Assembly (NCBI RefSeq): GCF_029852145.1
Contig: NC_079979.1
Location: forward strand, 10,518,642 to 10,582,641
Source of the DNA: Microplitis mediator
Taxonomy: Eukaryota > Arthropoda > Insecta > Hymenoptera > Braconidae
Direction of reading: 5' to 3'
Length of the DNA stretch: 64,000 bases
The notes beneath the pieces are model-generated. The model was given only the letters and a program-made list of their open reading frames with translations. It was not told the DNA's origin and did not search any database. The position numbers and the translations under genes were made by a program. This document shows, piece after piece, positions 24,827-35,612 of the stretch (positions are counted from its first letter, which is position 1; the number at the start of each line of letters is the position of its first letter).

Positions 24827-26784
24827 TGTAACAGGGTAAAATAGATTCCAATGGCTATTTATTAAGATCTAAATTTGGATTTGTCCACGGTCGATAACGG
24901 GCCCTAATTATAATTCGGTTTATTAAATTGAGTGATTCGACATGTCACCGGGTGTCGCTAATCAGTGAGATCCGAACATCCGCCCCTCTCTTTTGCTAAT
25001 TAATTTAGTAGGGATGAGTTTTCCGGGGGTGAATCGAAGAGTTATAAGGGAGTGCCGTGCCAAAAATCGGGAGAGTTCGTTGGACATCCAGAGAGTCAGT
25101 CGGACGACCGAAGGCGATGGACGCCTAAGTGAAGACAAGAGTTAGTGAACGACAAAAGTGATCAAACACATTGTAATACAAGGTTATCTATCATATTACG
25201 AACGAAATAATAAAATTGTGACAGAAGGAATTACGAGAACAAATAAAGCCGGACAACGGAAAACCTGAAAACTCAACTAACACCAGAGAGATTGGTAGCA
25301 GCCCGAAGCAAATCATCACCTAAAAATTCCAAGGACTGCTGAAATAAAATTTAGAGGTAAATTATAATTAATTCAAGCCGCTGATTAATTTTGTTAATCT
25401 GGCAAATTAATTATAATATATTATTTAATATCTTTCCGTTGATCTCGCGTAAAGAAACGGATAGTTCAGGCTCTCCAGCCGTTCAATCTCGTGTTCTCGA
25501 AAGTTCCGTCGCGTCATTTGTCGTTAATATCTGGTCTAAACTCTGTAGTATTTATTCAAGGCTCCACAGCCAGAATAAAATAAAATTATCGCATAAATAA
25601 TCCGGTCATTAAAACTATTAATTTATTAATTTATTCCAGGCTCTCCAGCCGTTATAAATTAATTTATTAATTGATCTTAAGATTAATACAGGCTGGAATT
25701 TATTCCGTCGGCCGCATTAATTCTAAGATTCATTAATTTACTCGAATTACTCGAATCAACGTCAATAAAATCGGGAACCGTGTGACGCCAATTCACCGGC
25801 CTAAAATTCTAGTCAACCCGAAATCAAATTCTAGTCATTACGTGATTATTAAATTAATTTTAAGTTAATTAAAATATCTAAAAACTAAATAAAAGATACT
25901 AGAGTTTGGGTAAATTAAATTGTGAGTAAAATTGAGAAAACGAATTATTTTGAAAGTGAAATAAATTTAATTGTGAAAATTGTCAGTGAAACATTTAGGA
26001 ATTGAAAGTAATAAACGAATAATAATTGTGGCAAATTAATTATAAAATTTAATCAGAGAAAATTAATTAGGAAATTTATAAGTGGTAAAATTAATTAATT
26101 TATAAATTACATTAAACAAAATTAAATTAATTGATTGGAAAGACAGTGAATTATGAATTGTAAAAATTTATGTGGGAAAAGTTACGAAATATTGTTAAAA
26201 CTAGAGTCAATTAATTTGTAGAGTCAAGTTAGAGTAAAGAAACTGTGTCTGTGATGTAAGTCCGGTGGACAAAGATTAAGTTAGGTTTAGGATATGTCCG
26301 GTGGACACTAGGAAATAAGAATATGCGGGTTAACGTCCTGTGGACGGTTTTTTAAAGTAGAATTAAGGAAAATAAGGTTTAACGTCCGGTGGACGGTTTT
26401 TTAATCAAAGTGTATTAAGGTTCAAGGTTTAACGTCTGGTGGACGGTTTTTTAATGAGAGTGAGTGTGTGTGAGAGTGTGGAAACGTCCAGGGGACGCAT
26501 TTAGTTTGTCATAAGTAATAAATTGTTATAAAAAGGAAAAATAAATAATAAGCAAGGTGCTTAAGGTTAGTAAAATTAAAAGTAAAGTTTAATTAAATTT
26601 ATTTCAGCCTGTTCACTATTCCTCTCCTCTCTCACAAAATATAAAATTTACAAACGACCCTGAAAATCAAAATTACAATTAACATCCGGTTCTGGAAGGC
26701 CGAGTCCATCTTCCAGTGGCGCCCTAATATTCGACTATAATACTTAGGTGCGACCAGACTTGGCAAGCTAAACACTCTGTCATA
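24827..26784 (+). mobile_element. Nested ~1.96 kb insertion, probable long solo LTR
   Basis: It starts TGTAACAGGG right after the LTR sequence CAGTAAGG and ends near CTCTGTCA, after which the host LTR resumes (TAAAGGCATTC, against TAAGGCACTT in element C). This gives a slightly imperfect TAAGG duplication. TG...CA ends and a 5 bp duplication suggest a BEL- or copia-type LTR, but there is no partner copy in the window. It codes for nothing I can support. It contains the GTCC...GGAC mini-hairpin cluster. Confidence 0.55.
26260..26496 (+). repeat. Cluster of six GTCC-N3-GGAC mini-hairpins
   Basis: These are 11-mers at 26260, 26296, 26335, 26384, 26434 and 26486. Four-base arms surround three bases, mostly GTCCGGTGGAC, with variants GTCCTGTGGAC, GTCTGGTGGAC and GTCCAGGGGAC. 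The middle three are followed by CGGTTTTTTAA. Spacing is 36-52 bp. Confidence 0.75.
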
Positions 26785-27638
26785 AAGGCATTCAAAACTA
26801 AAATCTTTTGTATCCAATTATTGCAGGAATCCATTTCGGCGTTGAATAATCAGTAATTGAATTCAAATTATTATTAAAAATCCTCAAATATTGATCATAA
26901 ATTCGATCTGACGCAACTGTAGTAATCGTTCGTCTAATACAATATTTGTCGGATTTTAAAAACCATCCGGTACGATCGAACCAGTGACGCAAATCACGTG
27001 AATTTGCGATTCCATCTCGTGCCGAGTTAATTTGCGCATAAAACCACTTTTCGGGTGTGTAAAAAAGACGCATGAAATATAAATTAAAATCTTAAACAAA
27101 ATATCTGTTAAGGATAAATAATCCTATAATATAAATTAAACACAAAATTGTGAAAACTAGAGTGAACAAGTGACGTTCAGTAAAAACGTTGTCATTTGAA
27201 ATAATTAATAAAAGATCAAGTTCATCACTCCAACCTTGCGGTTTTCATTCGATAGTAGTACATACGGTCTCATCCTATAACCCAGCCGCGCCCACTCAAC
27301 CCAAATCCTAGGAGGAAGGTCAAGCGAGCTGCAACGTTCTGGAGGGGTAAAATCTGCCGTGCTAGAAGAAGTTACATCGAAAGGTAGGTGAAGAACCAAT
27401 TTTTCTATCTATCATAAAATACTTTTGGCTTAAACAAGAGCACCAGTCTCTTCGAAGACGTTTGGGTTCTTAATTTTCGAAAAGATCCACTATAAATAAT
27501 AAATTATAGGAAGATAATTCCTTCCTCGTATTCTTTATTGTTGTCCGCACCCTCCAACCCGCTTGTCCAAAAATTACTATCGCTACCAAAGGGAGAAATC
27601 CTGGATAAATAATTAAAAATTAAGCGGCGGACATAACA

Positions 27639-27770
27639 GTTGCGTCGGCGCGTTATCATGCGCAGGCGGCTCCACCGGTCCCATTCTCATCTCAAGCTCC
27701 GCCTACTGATCCAAGTGAGGATCAAGAAGAATGCGAAGCCATTATTATTGAAAACTCACCGACGCTATAA
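27639..27770 (+). pseudogene. Possible terminal exon fragment cut by the solo LTR
   Basis: Directly after the LTR a GC-richer frame of 43 codons runs to TAA at 27768-27770. It is rich in Pro, Ala and Glu, and its last residues are hydrophobic. Joined across the insertion, the frame extends only a few codons left before TGA. The 24,200-24,247 flank resembles the last exon of the gene at 22.9 kb (CTTGC.TTTC.CGTC.CGCT). It may be the end of another member of the small-gene family. Weak evidence. Confidence 0.35.
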
Positions 27771-29135
27771 GCCACGTGTTTTTTTGTATTAAATTCAAAT
27801 CCTTTGCAATCGCGCTAATTATCATTAATTAACATCTCAAAAAACTTCGCATATTAAAGTGAATATTATTCACATTTGATTCGTGTAATTATTTAATTAA
27901 TATCACTTAAAATAATTCTTTAAATAATTAACTTTATCTCACCACGTGGTTGTTGGTTTGCCGCCATACGCCATCTTTGTCTCACCTCACTGCGTGTTAC
28001 CGCGTTTCATACTTTTTCTCAACATTTATACCAAAATTACAAGTGCAGTGTATATAGTGTATATAATAAAATAAATAATTAATTTATTAATACTATAAAA
28101 ATAAAATAAAGTGTTTAAAGGTATTTATTTTTAATATTAACTCGTCAACACCTCAGTCCCGCCAATTAAGCATCCCAGCATCTCATCTTCTTACTTAAAT
28201 TTAATTTAAATTTAATTTTAAATATTTAAGTAAAATAAACAAAAATTTTAATCTCATTGTTTATAATTTCCCCAAAAAAAATTTTTTTTTTTTTTTTTAA
28301 GATATATTCCCACGCTATTGGAATCCAAAAGCAGGCGCTTATTATTTTTCCTATCTTTTTAACCCGAAATCTTAAAATAAGATAATTACTCGCGAATAAT
28401 AGAGTAATTAATTATAAACTGAAAGTTATTTTAAAACATCGCCGTAACTTTTATAGTTTAAACAAAAGAATTCAAATGTTTTACTTGTGCCTGTACTCAT
28501 GTACAACGGAGGGGGAAATCACTTATACACGGAGGAAAGAAAAAAAAAATCCGACAATATTTGTTATTTTTCAGATAAAAATTACTATTTCGCCGAGGCA
28601 ACTAGAAACGGTCCAATGGTATAGAAATTTTCTTTTAAAGGAGTAAAAATTTTAGTCGCTTAATCCTATAAATTACTAAATTATAAGTAAAATTACTTTG
28701 AGTTTAGAGTACAAAACATAAGCATTCAATAAAATTTACTCTTTGGTTTAGTAAAACTCCATTTCAAAATAAAACTTTTACTCAGACTGCTATTGAATTT
28801 TACTAATCCAGATTGTAAAAATTGTCTCCTTGCGTATAATAATAAAAATTTTCAACGACATATATACATACATATATGTATATATATATGCATATATATG
28901 TATCTATTTGTGTATGTATTTATGTATCAACTCATTATTATGTCACTGTTATTATTATTTAAATCCCTACAAATTAGGTAAAATAAAAAAAAATCAATAA
29001 CAGTTTTTGAAATTGGGAAAAACTAATCTTGTAAAATTAAGGATTATGATTTGAAAGAAAGAAAAAAATCATTTGAATTTTATAGAACAATTTATATAAA
29101 AAAATCGGTCTGTCAGTTGACCCTGCGGGCCAGCC
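27771..29135. other. AT-rich spacer with a tandem-repeat outlier and a TA/CA microsatellite
   Basis: This contains the fifth ~175 bp repeat unit (about 28,325-28,440) and a TATA/CATA microsatellite at about 28,858-28,930. The GC-richer patch at 27,940-28,020 could be a promoter. No gene is supported. Confidence 0.4.
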
Positions 29136-29930
29136 CCAAAACTTCCCGCTGTTTTCGAGCTCGTTGAGCTCGAAAACATTATTGTGAATACATTTTCGAG
29201 CTCTTCGAGCTCGCAAATACTTTTGTATGCCATTGTTTTGTAAAAAACCATTTTTTAGCATTTCTTTCTCCCACGATATCTCGCGAACGAATTAACCGAT
29301 TTTGATGGTTGAAGCGGCAATCGACGTATTTTATCAAGTTCTGAAGCTGATCAAATTTTGAAATCGATTTATCGAGTCGTTTTTGAGAAATTTCGAAAAA
29401 ACCAAAAAAAAAATTTTTTTTGAATTCTTTCGTCAACGGTTTCTCTTGAACGAATAAACTGATTTTGATGGTTGAGGTGGCATTCGACGCGGCTTATAGA
29501 GTTTCAGAGCTGATTAGATTTTGGAATAAATCCATCGAGCAAATTAAAAGTTATCCAAATAAAACATTTTCGAAAAAATTTTATTTTTGAAATATCTCTG
29601 AACGCACCCTACCGATTAAGTTCAAATTACGGCTTCAAGGCATTAACAAGCCGCGTCGAATGACACCTCAACGATCAAAATCGGTTCATCCGTTCAAGAG
29701 TTATGAATATTTACATACATACATACGTACGTACGTACGTACGTACGTACACACATACATACACACATACATACACTCGGACATTATCGTGAAATTAGTC
29801 AGGATAGCTTCCTAGGACCTCGAAACGTCGACATCTGATGGAAATTCGATTTTCGTAAATCGGACTGAAACCAATAACTTCCCGAATTTTTGAAAATTTA
29901 CAATTTTCTTAGCGGAAAGTTAAAAAAATT
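29136..29930. repeat. Dispersed repeat, copy 2
   Basis: This is the reverse orientation of the repeat at 11.7 kb. It begins with ACTTCCCGCTGTTTTCGAGC, followed by a perfect GAGCTCGTTGAGCTC hairpin, and ends with AATTTTCTTAGCGGAAAGTTA. It contains two internal imperfect copies of the block GATTTTGATGGTTGA...GACG, near 29,301 and 29,462. A TACA/TACG microsatellite lies at 29,705-29,776. It codes for nothing. Confidence 0.7.
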
Positions 29931-31459
29931 TCATACTGAAATTCAATAGCTAGTTTCGAAATTACATATGAAATCTTGAAAATTATAATTAATTTTTTTT
30001 CATTTTTAAGATTCAAAATAAATATTGAAAATTTATGTAGCTGATATTAAAATCTATTAATTAACTTGAATTTTCACTCTTTCAAGTCAATTTAACAATA
30101 ATCTGATATAACCAAAACAAAAAAGAGAGAGCAAGAAAGAAATAAAAAAAAAATCAACCTAAAAAAAATTATTTTTCCTTTAATATTTTATAAATTCCTC
30201 CTTCTTTTAAAATTTAAGTTATATTCATCTTCATTTTAATTTTAATTAATAGTAAAATAGAATATAATTACTTAATTTATGGTTTTTAGGGAACGTAGCA
30301 CATTTCTATAGTTCAATACGATTTCATATTACAAACAAAACTGAAAAATTTCCAAGGAATCGAATTCGAATAATAGTTTATTATCATTTTTCGATTACTA
30401 ATTATAATCCTATTTCCATTACTGCCATGAAGAAGGAGTATTTTCTTTTCATCATTTTTCTCTTTTTTATGTGCATGTATACCTAAAATTTAATGCGGAT
30501 AGGTAAAAATGCCTATAATTCCCATTTGGATATATTTTTCTTAACGTTAACTAAATATTTTCGAGTGAGGAGAAGGAATGAGAAAAAAAAAATATTTCTT
30601 TATTACATTTGCTCATTCAAGGTCTTACAATTGAGATCCAAACTCCGTTGAATGGTCCTATTATCTTTTCTATAATGTATCATATTACTGCATTCCGAAA
30701 TCAGAAAAATGACTTCATTCGAGTTCTGACTCTGATTGTCGCTGCATTCAAAGAAAAAAAAATTTCTCTCTTTTCTCCCCCGGTTTTTTTTTCATTTGGA
30801 AATTTACAAAAATCTTATTTCGTGGCGTATTAAAAGTGAAAATTTTGGAACTGTGTTTCATCCCAAGTGCAAAAAAAATTTTCTGTGTCTCCTACAAGTG
30901 TAACATTAAATAAAACCATTTTATTCAAGAGTTAAACGTAAAACTTCAACTGTGAAAAATAAAATTCTGGTGTACAAAAGTGTATTATCAAGTGTGAGAA
31001 AAAAGGAATTATTTTCTTTCTCTGTATAAAGTAACAATTATCTCTTTTTTTTTTTCGTCCTATAACTAAAAAAAATTTTCTTTTATCTATTGCCCGCAGC
31101 AAAAATATACTCTTCCGCTTTTCTCTTTTTTCTTTCATACTAGTTGCTTCTCTCTGCTCTTTTCTTTTCTTGTAAATATAGCAATAAAAATTTTCAATAT
31201 ACCTTACAGAATTTAAAATACCTTTACGGATTATATGCAAACATAATAAAATAAAAAAAAATCGTAACTTAAACTTAAAATTCAAATTCCAATCATCTTG
31301 ATCAGCCATTTCTAAAAATTCAAAATTTCCACGCTAAGATTCAAAATGCTTTTAAATCGTCCGTTGATTTCAAACATTTTTTTTTTTTGTATATAAAAGT
31401 TAAAGTTTAAAACATATCTCCCTCTTTTTCTCTTCTTTTTTTTGTTTGAATACCTCCAA
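29931..31459. other. AT-rich DNA; possible upstream exon of small gene 2
   Basis: No convincing frame. The 30,695-30,755 segment (CTTCATTCGAGTTCTGACTCTGATTG region) resembles 34,055-34,105 upstream of small gene 3 and may be its duplicated promoter or first exon. Confidence 0.35.
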
Positions 31460-32395
31460 GTAAAAGCATCAATTATTGACAAGTGTCCAATTATTGATAC
31501 CCTATCCTATTTTAAGACATATTTAATTACCTACTTTATTAATAATGATCGCATACATTTTTAAACAATCAATTTAATTTAAGAAATTGAAAAAAAATTA
31601 TTGTTAGTGAAAAATATCAAATATTCATTAAAAAGATTCATTCGTGTCTATCGGAACAGCTTGTGAGCGTCAATTTCCTTAACTATTGCGGTTAGAAAAG
31701 CAGTCTTTTGAAACAGTGATTTTTACTTATTTTTTTTTTTTTTTCATCCAATTGCATCAACTTTCTCTTTATAAATAAATAAAATATAAAGAAAATTAAC
31801 TATATCGGATTACAGTAAATGATATGCTTTTTAATTTCAAAATAGTGGATGTCAATAATTAGTACATAATATCGAAGTTGTATCTCATATTGACAGGTCA
31901 ATAGACAGCGCTGTAACGTCTTTTTTCAACCATAAATCCATTAAAAACTTAAACCATAATATTCGAAAACGCACGCTGTCATATGTATAATATTACATTG
32001 TTATTAAAAAAAAGAAACATTATAAAATAAATATTTATTTAATTGAATTAAAAATTTAGCCTCATTTTCAAAAAGTAAATATAAAGTTCAACAGATCAGT
32101 GACGCATGCACATTAAGGGTGTCGATAATTGGAGCATCAGCATGTCACTAGTGAGATCAGTCGGGTTTTTAACCTGTCAATAATTGGTGTATTCGGGTAA
32201 CTTATTTTATTGCTTTAAAGTAATTAGTAAATTTAATTTATTATTATAAAAAAAAATTAATTTGCTTAGTTAAAAGACTAAGTAAGGCAATATGGAAAAT
32301 AAAATTCAATAATATAAAACATAAATATGTTTTTTTTTTTTTTTAAATGGAATTTCAGTCTTGTCTCTTATAGTGTCAGTAATTGGTACTTTTAC
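31460..32395. mobile_element. Candidate non-autonomous DNA element, 0.94 kb, with inverted ends
   Basis: The left end GTAAAAGCATCAATTATTGA is matched in reverse at the right end (TCAGTAATTGGTACTTTTAC). The core word TGTCAATAATTGG recurs inside on both strands, near 31,475, 31,486, 31,852, 32,119 and 32,185. Such subterminal repeats are typical of transposase-binding sites. There is no coding sequence and no clear target duplication. Confidence 0.5.
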
Positions 32396-32704
32396 CTTAT
32401 TTCCCTTTTAATATTTCATTTCCTTACTTTTACAAAATCAAAATTCTTCTAATAAAATTTAAAAGTATAAATTTTTGTATACTAATTCAAAGCAGAAGTC
32501 CAACTAAAATATTTTTAACAACCAGGGGAAAAATAATTCCGAAAAAAAAATTCCTCGTTTTTTTTTTTTTGAATATCCTTGTCTCCTTTTTCATCTTACA
32601 TACTAATCTACATACACCGACCAAAATTTAATTTCCATCTATTTCCTTTAGCAATTTCCCACTATGTTCATCATCATTTTTTTTTTTTTTTTTTTTTCAG
32701 CACT

Positions 32705-33249
32705 ATGTTTCAACAGGGCGTAACCTTGAATGAGTTCTGCCGGCATCGCGCGTCCATATACGTAAGTTCCTATATTTGGACATCTTTAAACAAAAAAAAA
32801 TAGAAATTTTCGTTCTTGATTTTAATGATTTTATTTCTTTCCTAGATTATCCTCCGGATCGTAGCATATTTACGGATGCTCATGGATCCACAGCCCCCAA
32901 ATCGTGGTGTGCGGCTATGCGACCAGATTGAGACGTTAGTCCGGTCACGCCTTCCTCCCCACGAGCGCTATGAGCCGGAAGGCTCATTAGTTCGGACTCG
33001 GGCGTTTTTTTATGCCCGTAACCTGAGTGCCCCGTTGCGGTCGTTCCAGTCTCCGGACATGCACATCTTTTGGCAACTATGGCCCGAGCGGCAGAAGATC
33101 GCCATCGGTAAGATCATCGCCGAGCAGTAAGTATCTGTTTTAATTTTCCCTATCTTTCCTCTTTTCCCCTCCATATATATTTAACTTTTAATTTCGTTTC
33201 CAGGCTTTCGTCGGAAACGCCGCCTGCCCTTCCCGACGCAGCTGCGTAG
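32705..33249 (+). CDS. Small three-exon gene 2, unrecognised family
   Basis: Coding exons are 32705-32761, 32846-33126 and 33204-33249 (127 residues). The donors are GTAAGT. A TTTTTTTCAG acceptor ends at 32,700, just before the first coding exon, so there is an upstream non-coding exon. The protein is basic, begins with a short N-terminal exon of 19 codons, and has a conserved core starting I-I-L-R-I-V-A followed by an R-L-C-D-Q motif and L-P-P. No signal peptide or membrane helix is evident. The exon GC is well above the flanks. After the stop, another frame of exon 3 encodes a segment related to the C-terminus of small gene 3, so the true last-exon frame may differ through a GGTAAG donor at about 33,108. 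The function is unknown. Confidence 0.65.
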
Positions 33250-34040
33250 GAATTTATAACCATCCGGGCGACCTGGGCCTCATCGAGAAAATTCCCAACG
33301 TTACTCAAGATCCTCCTAAAATGCTAATAAAAATTTTGTAATTTAGGGTTTATACAAGCGGTTTTTAAACACAATAGAGTATTGATTTAAAATAGAATAC
33401 TTCGAAAAGAATATTATTTTTATTATTCTTTTCTTATATATTTTTTTTTTACAACTAACGCTAGCAAAATATTAAATTCTACACCTATTGTTCTACATCT
33501 AATGACAATTAATATTTTTGCAAGTTACATATTTACCATTTTCAATTTTTAGTATTTGTAAATACTACTTTTTTTTTTGTGGATAGCAAAAATTTGAATC
33601 TCTTATTTCTAATTTTTTTGTATCCTTGGGTACCACTTTTTATTATAGATCTTTTTTTTCGTATACGTGGGTACCACTTTTTCATATGAATATGTTTCAA
33701 TTTTCAGTATACATCTTTATATATTAATATGTACGTTCTACTAATTTTTGCTCCTCTATGTATATCAGATTTTTAATATAACTAATAGCCATTTGTAATA
33801 TATAATGATCCTGGCTTGAAATTAGTATACAAATATACCAATTTTTGGTCAATAATAAACTGTAACTATTAAAATTTTGAGCATCATTCTTTTTTCGTGT
33901 AAGACAAAACCCCACGTAGTTTCGTTCGATTCTTCTTGTAATTGCTTTAACTATATATTGCTCGAACGCATACAATTAAGCTTCGATCTCTCATAAATGG
34001 TCTCTTTATCTCGTTGTAAATATATCTTATTACCAAATTC
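33250..34040. other. 3' UTR of gene 2 and AT-rich spacer
   Basis: A polyadenylation signal AATAAA lies at 33326-33331. The rest is A/T-rich; GGGTACCACTTTTT occurs twice, near 33,627 and 33,668. No gene is seen. Confidence 0.5.
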
Positions 34041-34667
34041 CAGAGCGAAAGAATAATAACTCCATTCGAGTCCCGATTCTCGTTGCTGTTACATCTGGTT
34101 CATAACAAGCAACCCGTGCTTTGTGTTTTATATAGTTACTAATTATCTGAGTTACGGATAATAACAAGACTGTTTTACTGCAGGTAAGGTTATTTTTCTA
34201 TCAAATTATTTCATACTTCCCTGCTTTACTATTAATATTACTTATCTTTCCTTCTATTTATTTTTTTATTATCTTTTCCAAAATATTTCTGCTCCCTTTT
34301 GCTGATATTAACGAAATCATGCACACTTATATATTAAAAATTCGTTATTCATTAACCCTCTCGTGAAAATTGTTGAAAGGAGAGAGAGAAGAGAACAAAA
34401 AAAATCAAAATACATTATTGCTGTCGGTTTTAATTAAGATACAATTCAATTTTTTTTTTTTTTTTTTTTTTTGCAGGAGAAAAAACAGAAGTAAAATTTA
34501 GTTATTCATTATTCTCTCGCTTTTTTTTTTTCGCGAAATAACTTTATCTAATTACTCCTTTCAAAATTAGTAAAAATAGAAATATAACACCTCTGCCTCC
34601 TTCTTTTTCAGATTACCCCTACGAGAGAGAAGAAGAGAAAGAGAAAGAAGAAGAAGAAAAAAAAATC

Positions 34668-35092
34668 ATGCCGAATTTCGTTTCAATGCGTATTTTCGAC
34701 AGTCGCGTGGTCCATCTCTCGGTGGATGTAAGTATTCCAAGTTTTCCTTCTTGACTTAAGAGCCTGCCCTTTAATTTACCCTTATTCTCTTCTTTTTTTT
34801 TCAGGACACCCGGCGACTCGTGGCTATCTTGGGCTTCTTGTGCCAGGCCTATTTTCCGCCGTTAATGGCCTTGGACTTCTTAGATGAGATGAGCGACATT
34901 GCCGGTATTCCCGATATTCTTTCCGGTCTTTATTATTTCTTGGAAGGTATTAATGACGTGCGCATCCGACGACATACGCAAGCCCGGATCACACTTGAGG
35001 AATATAATCGACCTTCTTATTATCCGGGTAACTTGGGCCCCGTCGAAAATTTATCATATTCCATCTGGCTTCTTTTATATTCCCTTGTCTAA
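34668..35092 (+). CDS. Small gene 3 (two coding exons), likely distant paralogue of genes 1 and 2
   Basis: Coding exons are 34668-34727 (20 codons) and 34805-35092 (95 codons and stop). The intron is GTAAGT...TTTTTCAG, phase 0, the same place relative to the start as in genes 1 and 2. A non-coding exon probably ends at 34183 (CAG/GTAAGG) and joins an acceptor at 34611; the 5' UTR is a GAGAAAGAG purine run. Exon 2 opens with D-T-R-R-L-V-A and is rich in Leu, Phe and Tyr, with two moderately hydrophobic stretches. Its YYPGNLGPVEN segment matches DNA in the 3' part of gene 2. AATAAA lies at 35193-35198. No known domain is recognised. Confidence 0.65.
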
Positions 35093-35608
35093 GCAATTTA
35101 TTATCAATTGTTCAAGTTTTTTTTTCTTTTTATTAAGAAAAAACGGAGAAACGGAAAAGAAAGTTTTTTTTTCTTTTTTTATTGAGTGTTCGAATAAATT
35201 ACCGCCATATCAATAATAACGTTTCCTACTGTTATTTATCTTTTGCTCCTCCTTTTTTTTTTATATACATATATAAAATGGAAGATAAAAAAAAAATTTG
35301 TATGCACATGTATGCGTCCGAGGGATGTAAGTATTTTAACGAGAGAGAGAAAAAAAAAATTCCATAATTTAAAAGCCATACTAATTAATAATAAAATATA
35401 CTCAGTGAATGTAAGATATTTATTACGACTTCTAATTTGTTTTATCCATATGTAAAAAAAAAAATAACTAACTATCCCTCTTTCTTTGACCTTTGAATAA
35501 GTTTTTTTCTAAAAAAAAAGGTACATCTAGAGAAAATTATATATATTTTTCAAAAGGAATTGAAGAGTGCAGATACGGTAAGACTAAAAAAATTTGCTCT
35601 CAAGTATT
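35093..35608. other. 3' flank of gene 3 up to element C
   Basis: AT-rich, with a polyadenylation signal at 35193-35198. It ends at the CAAG target duplication (35609-35612). Confidence 0.6.
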
Positions 35609-35612
35609 CAAG

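Larger units (their letters stand above)
24248..27642 (+). mobile_element. Solo gypsy-type LTR (24252-27638), TSD GTTG, with internal insertion
   Basis: The ends are TGTTATGTCC...GGACATAACA, the same as the LTRs of elements C and D. A 4 bp duplication GTTG flanks it (24248-24251 and 27639-27642). There is no internal coding region, so it arose by LTR-LTR recombination or is a remnant. The LTR proper is ~1.43 kb, split at 24,826/24,827 by a 1.96 kb insertion. It has more mismatches in its stem-loops than C or D and is the oldest of the copies seen. Confidence 0.9.

Noticed and set aside
26700..26740. TGGCGCC-like primer-binding site in the nested insertion
   Set aside because: It is not next to an LTR end and no second LTR copy exists.
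28858..28981. Frame rich in Tyr and Ile at 28.8 kb
   Set aside because: It is produced by the TA/CA microsatellite.
29705..29776. TACG/TACA tandem array as a CRISPR or regulatory array
   Set aside because: Simple tetranucleotide microsatellite without spacers.
30932..31309. Minus-strand frame of 125 codons at 31 kb
   Set aside because: Lys/Arg/Phe-rich low-complexity translation of A/T-rich DNA, with no homology or splice context.
34612..34667. GA-rich purine run read as a retroelement polypurine tract
   Set aside because: It lies between a good acceptor and an ATG in small gene 3 and is better explained as 5' UTR.
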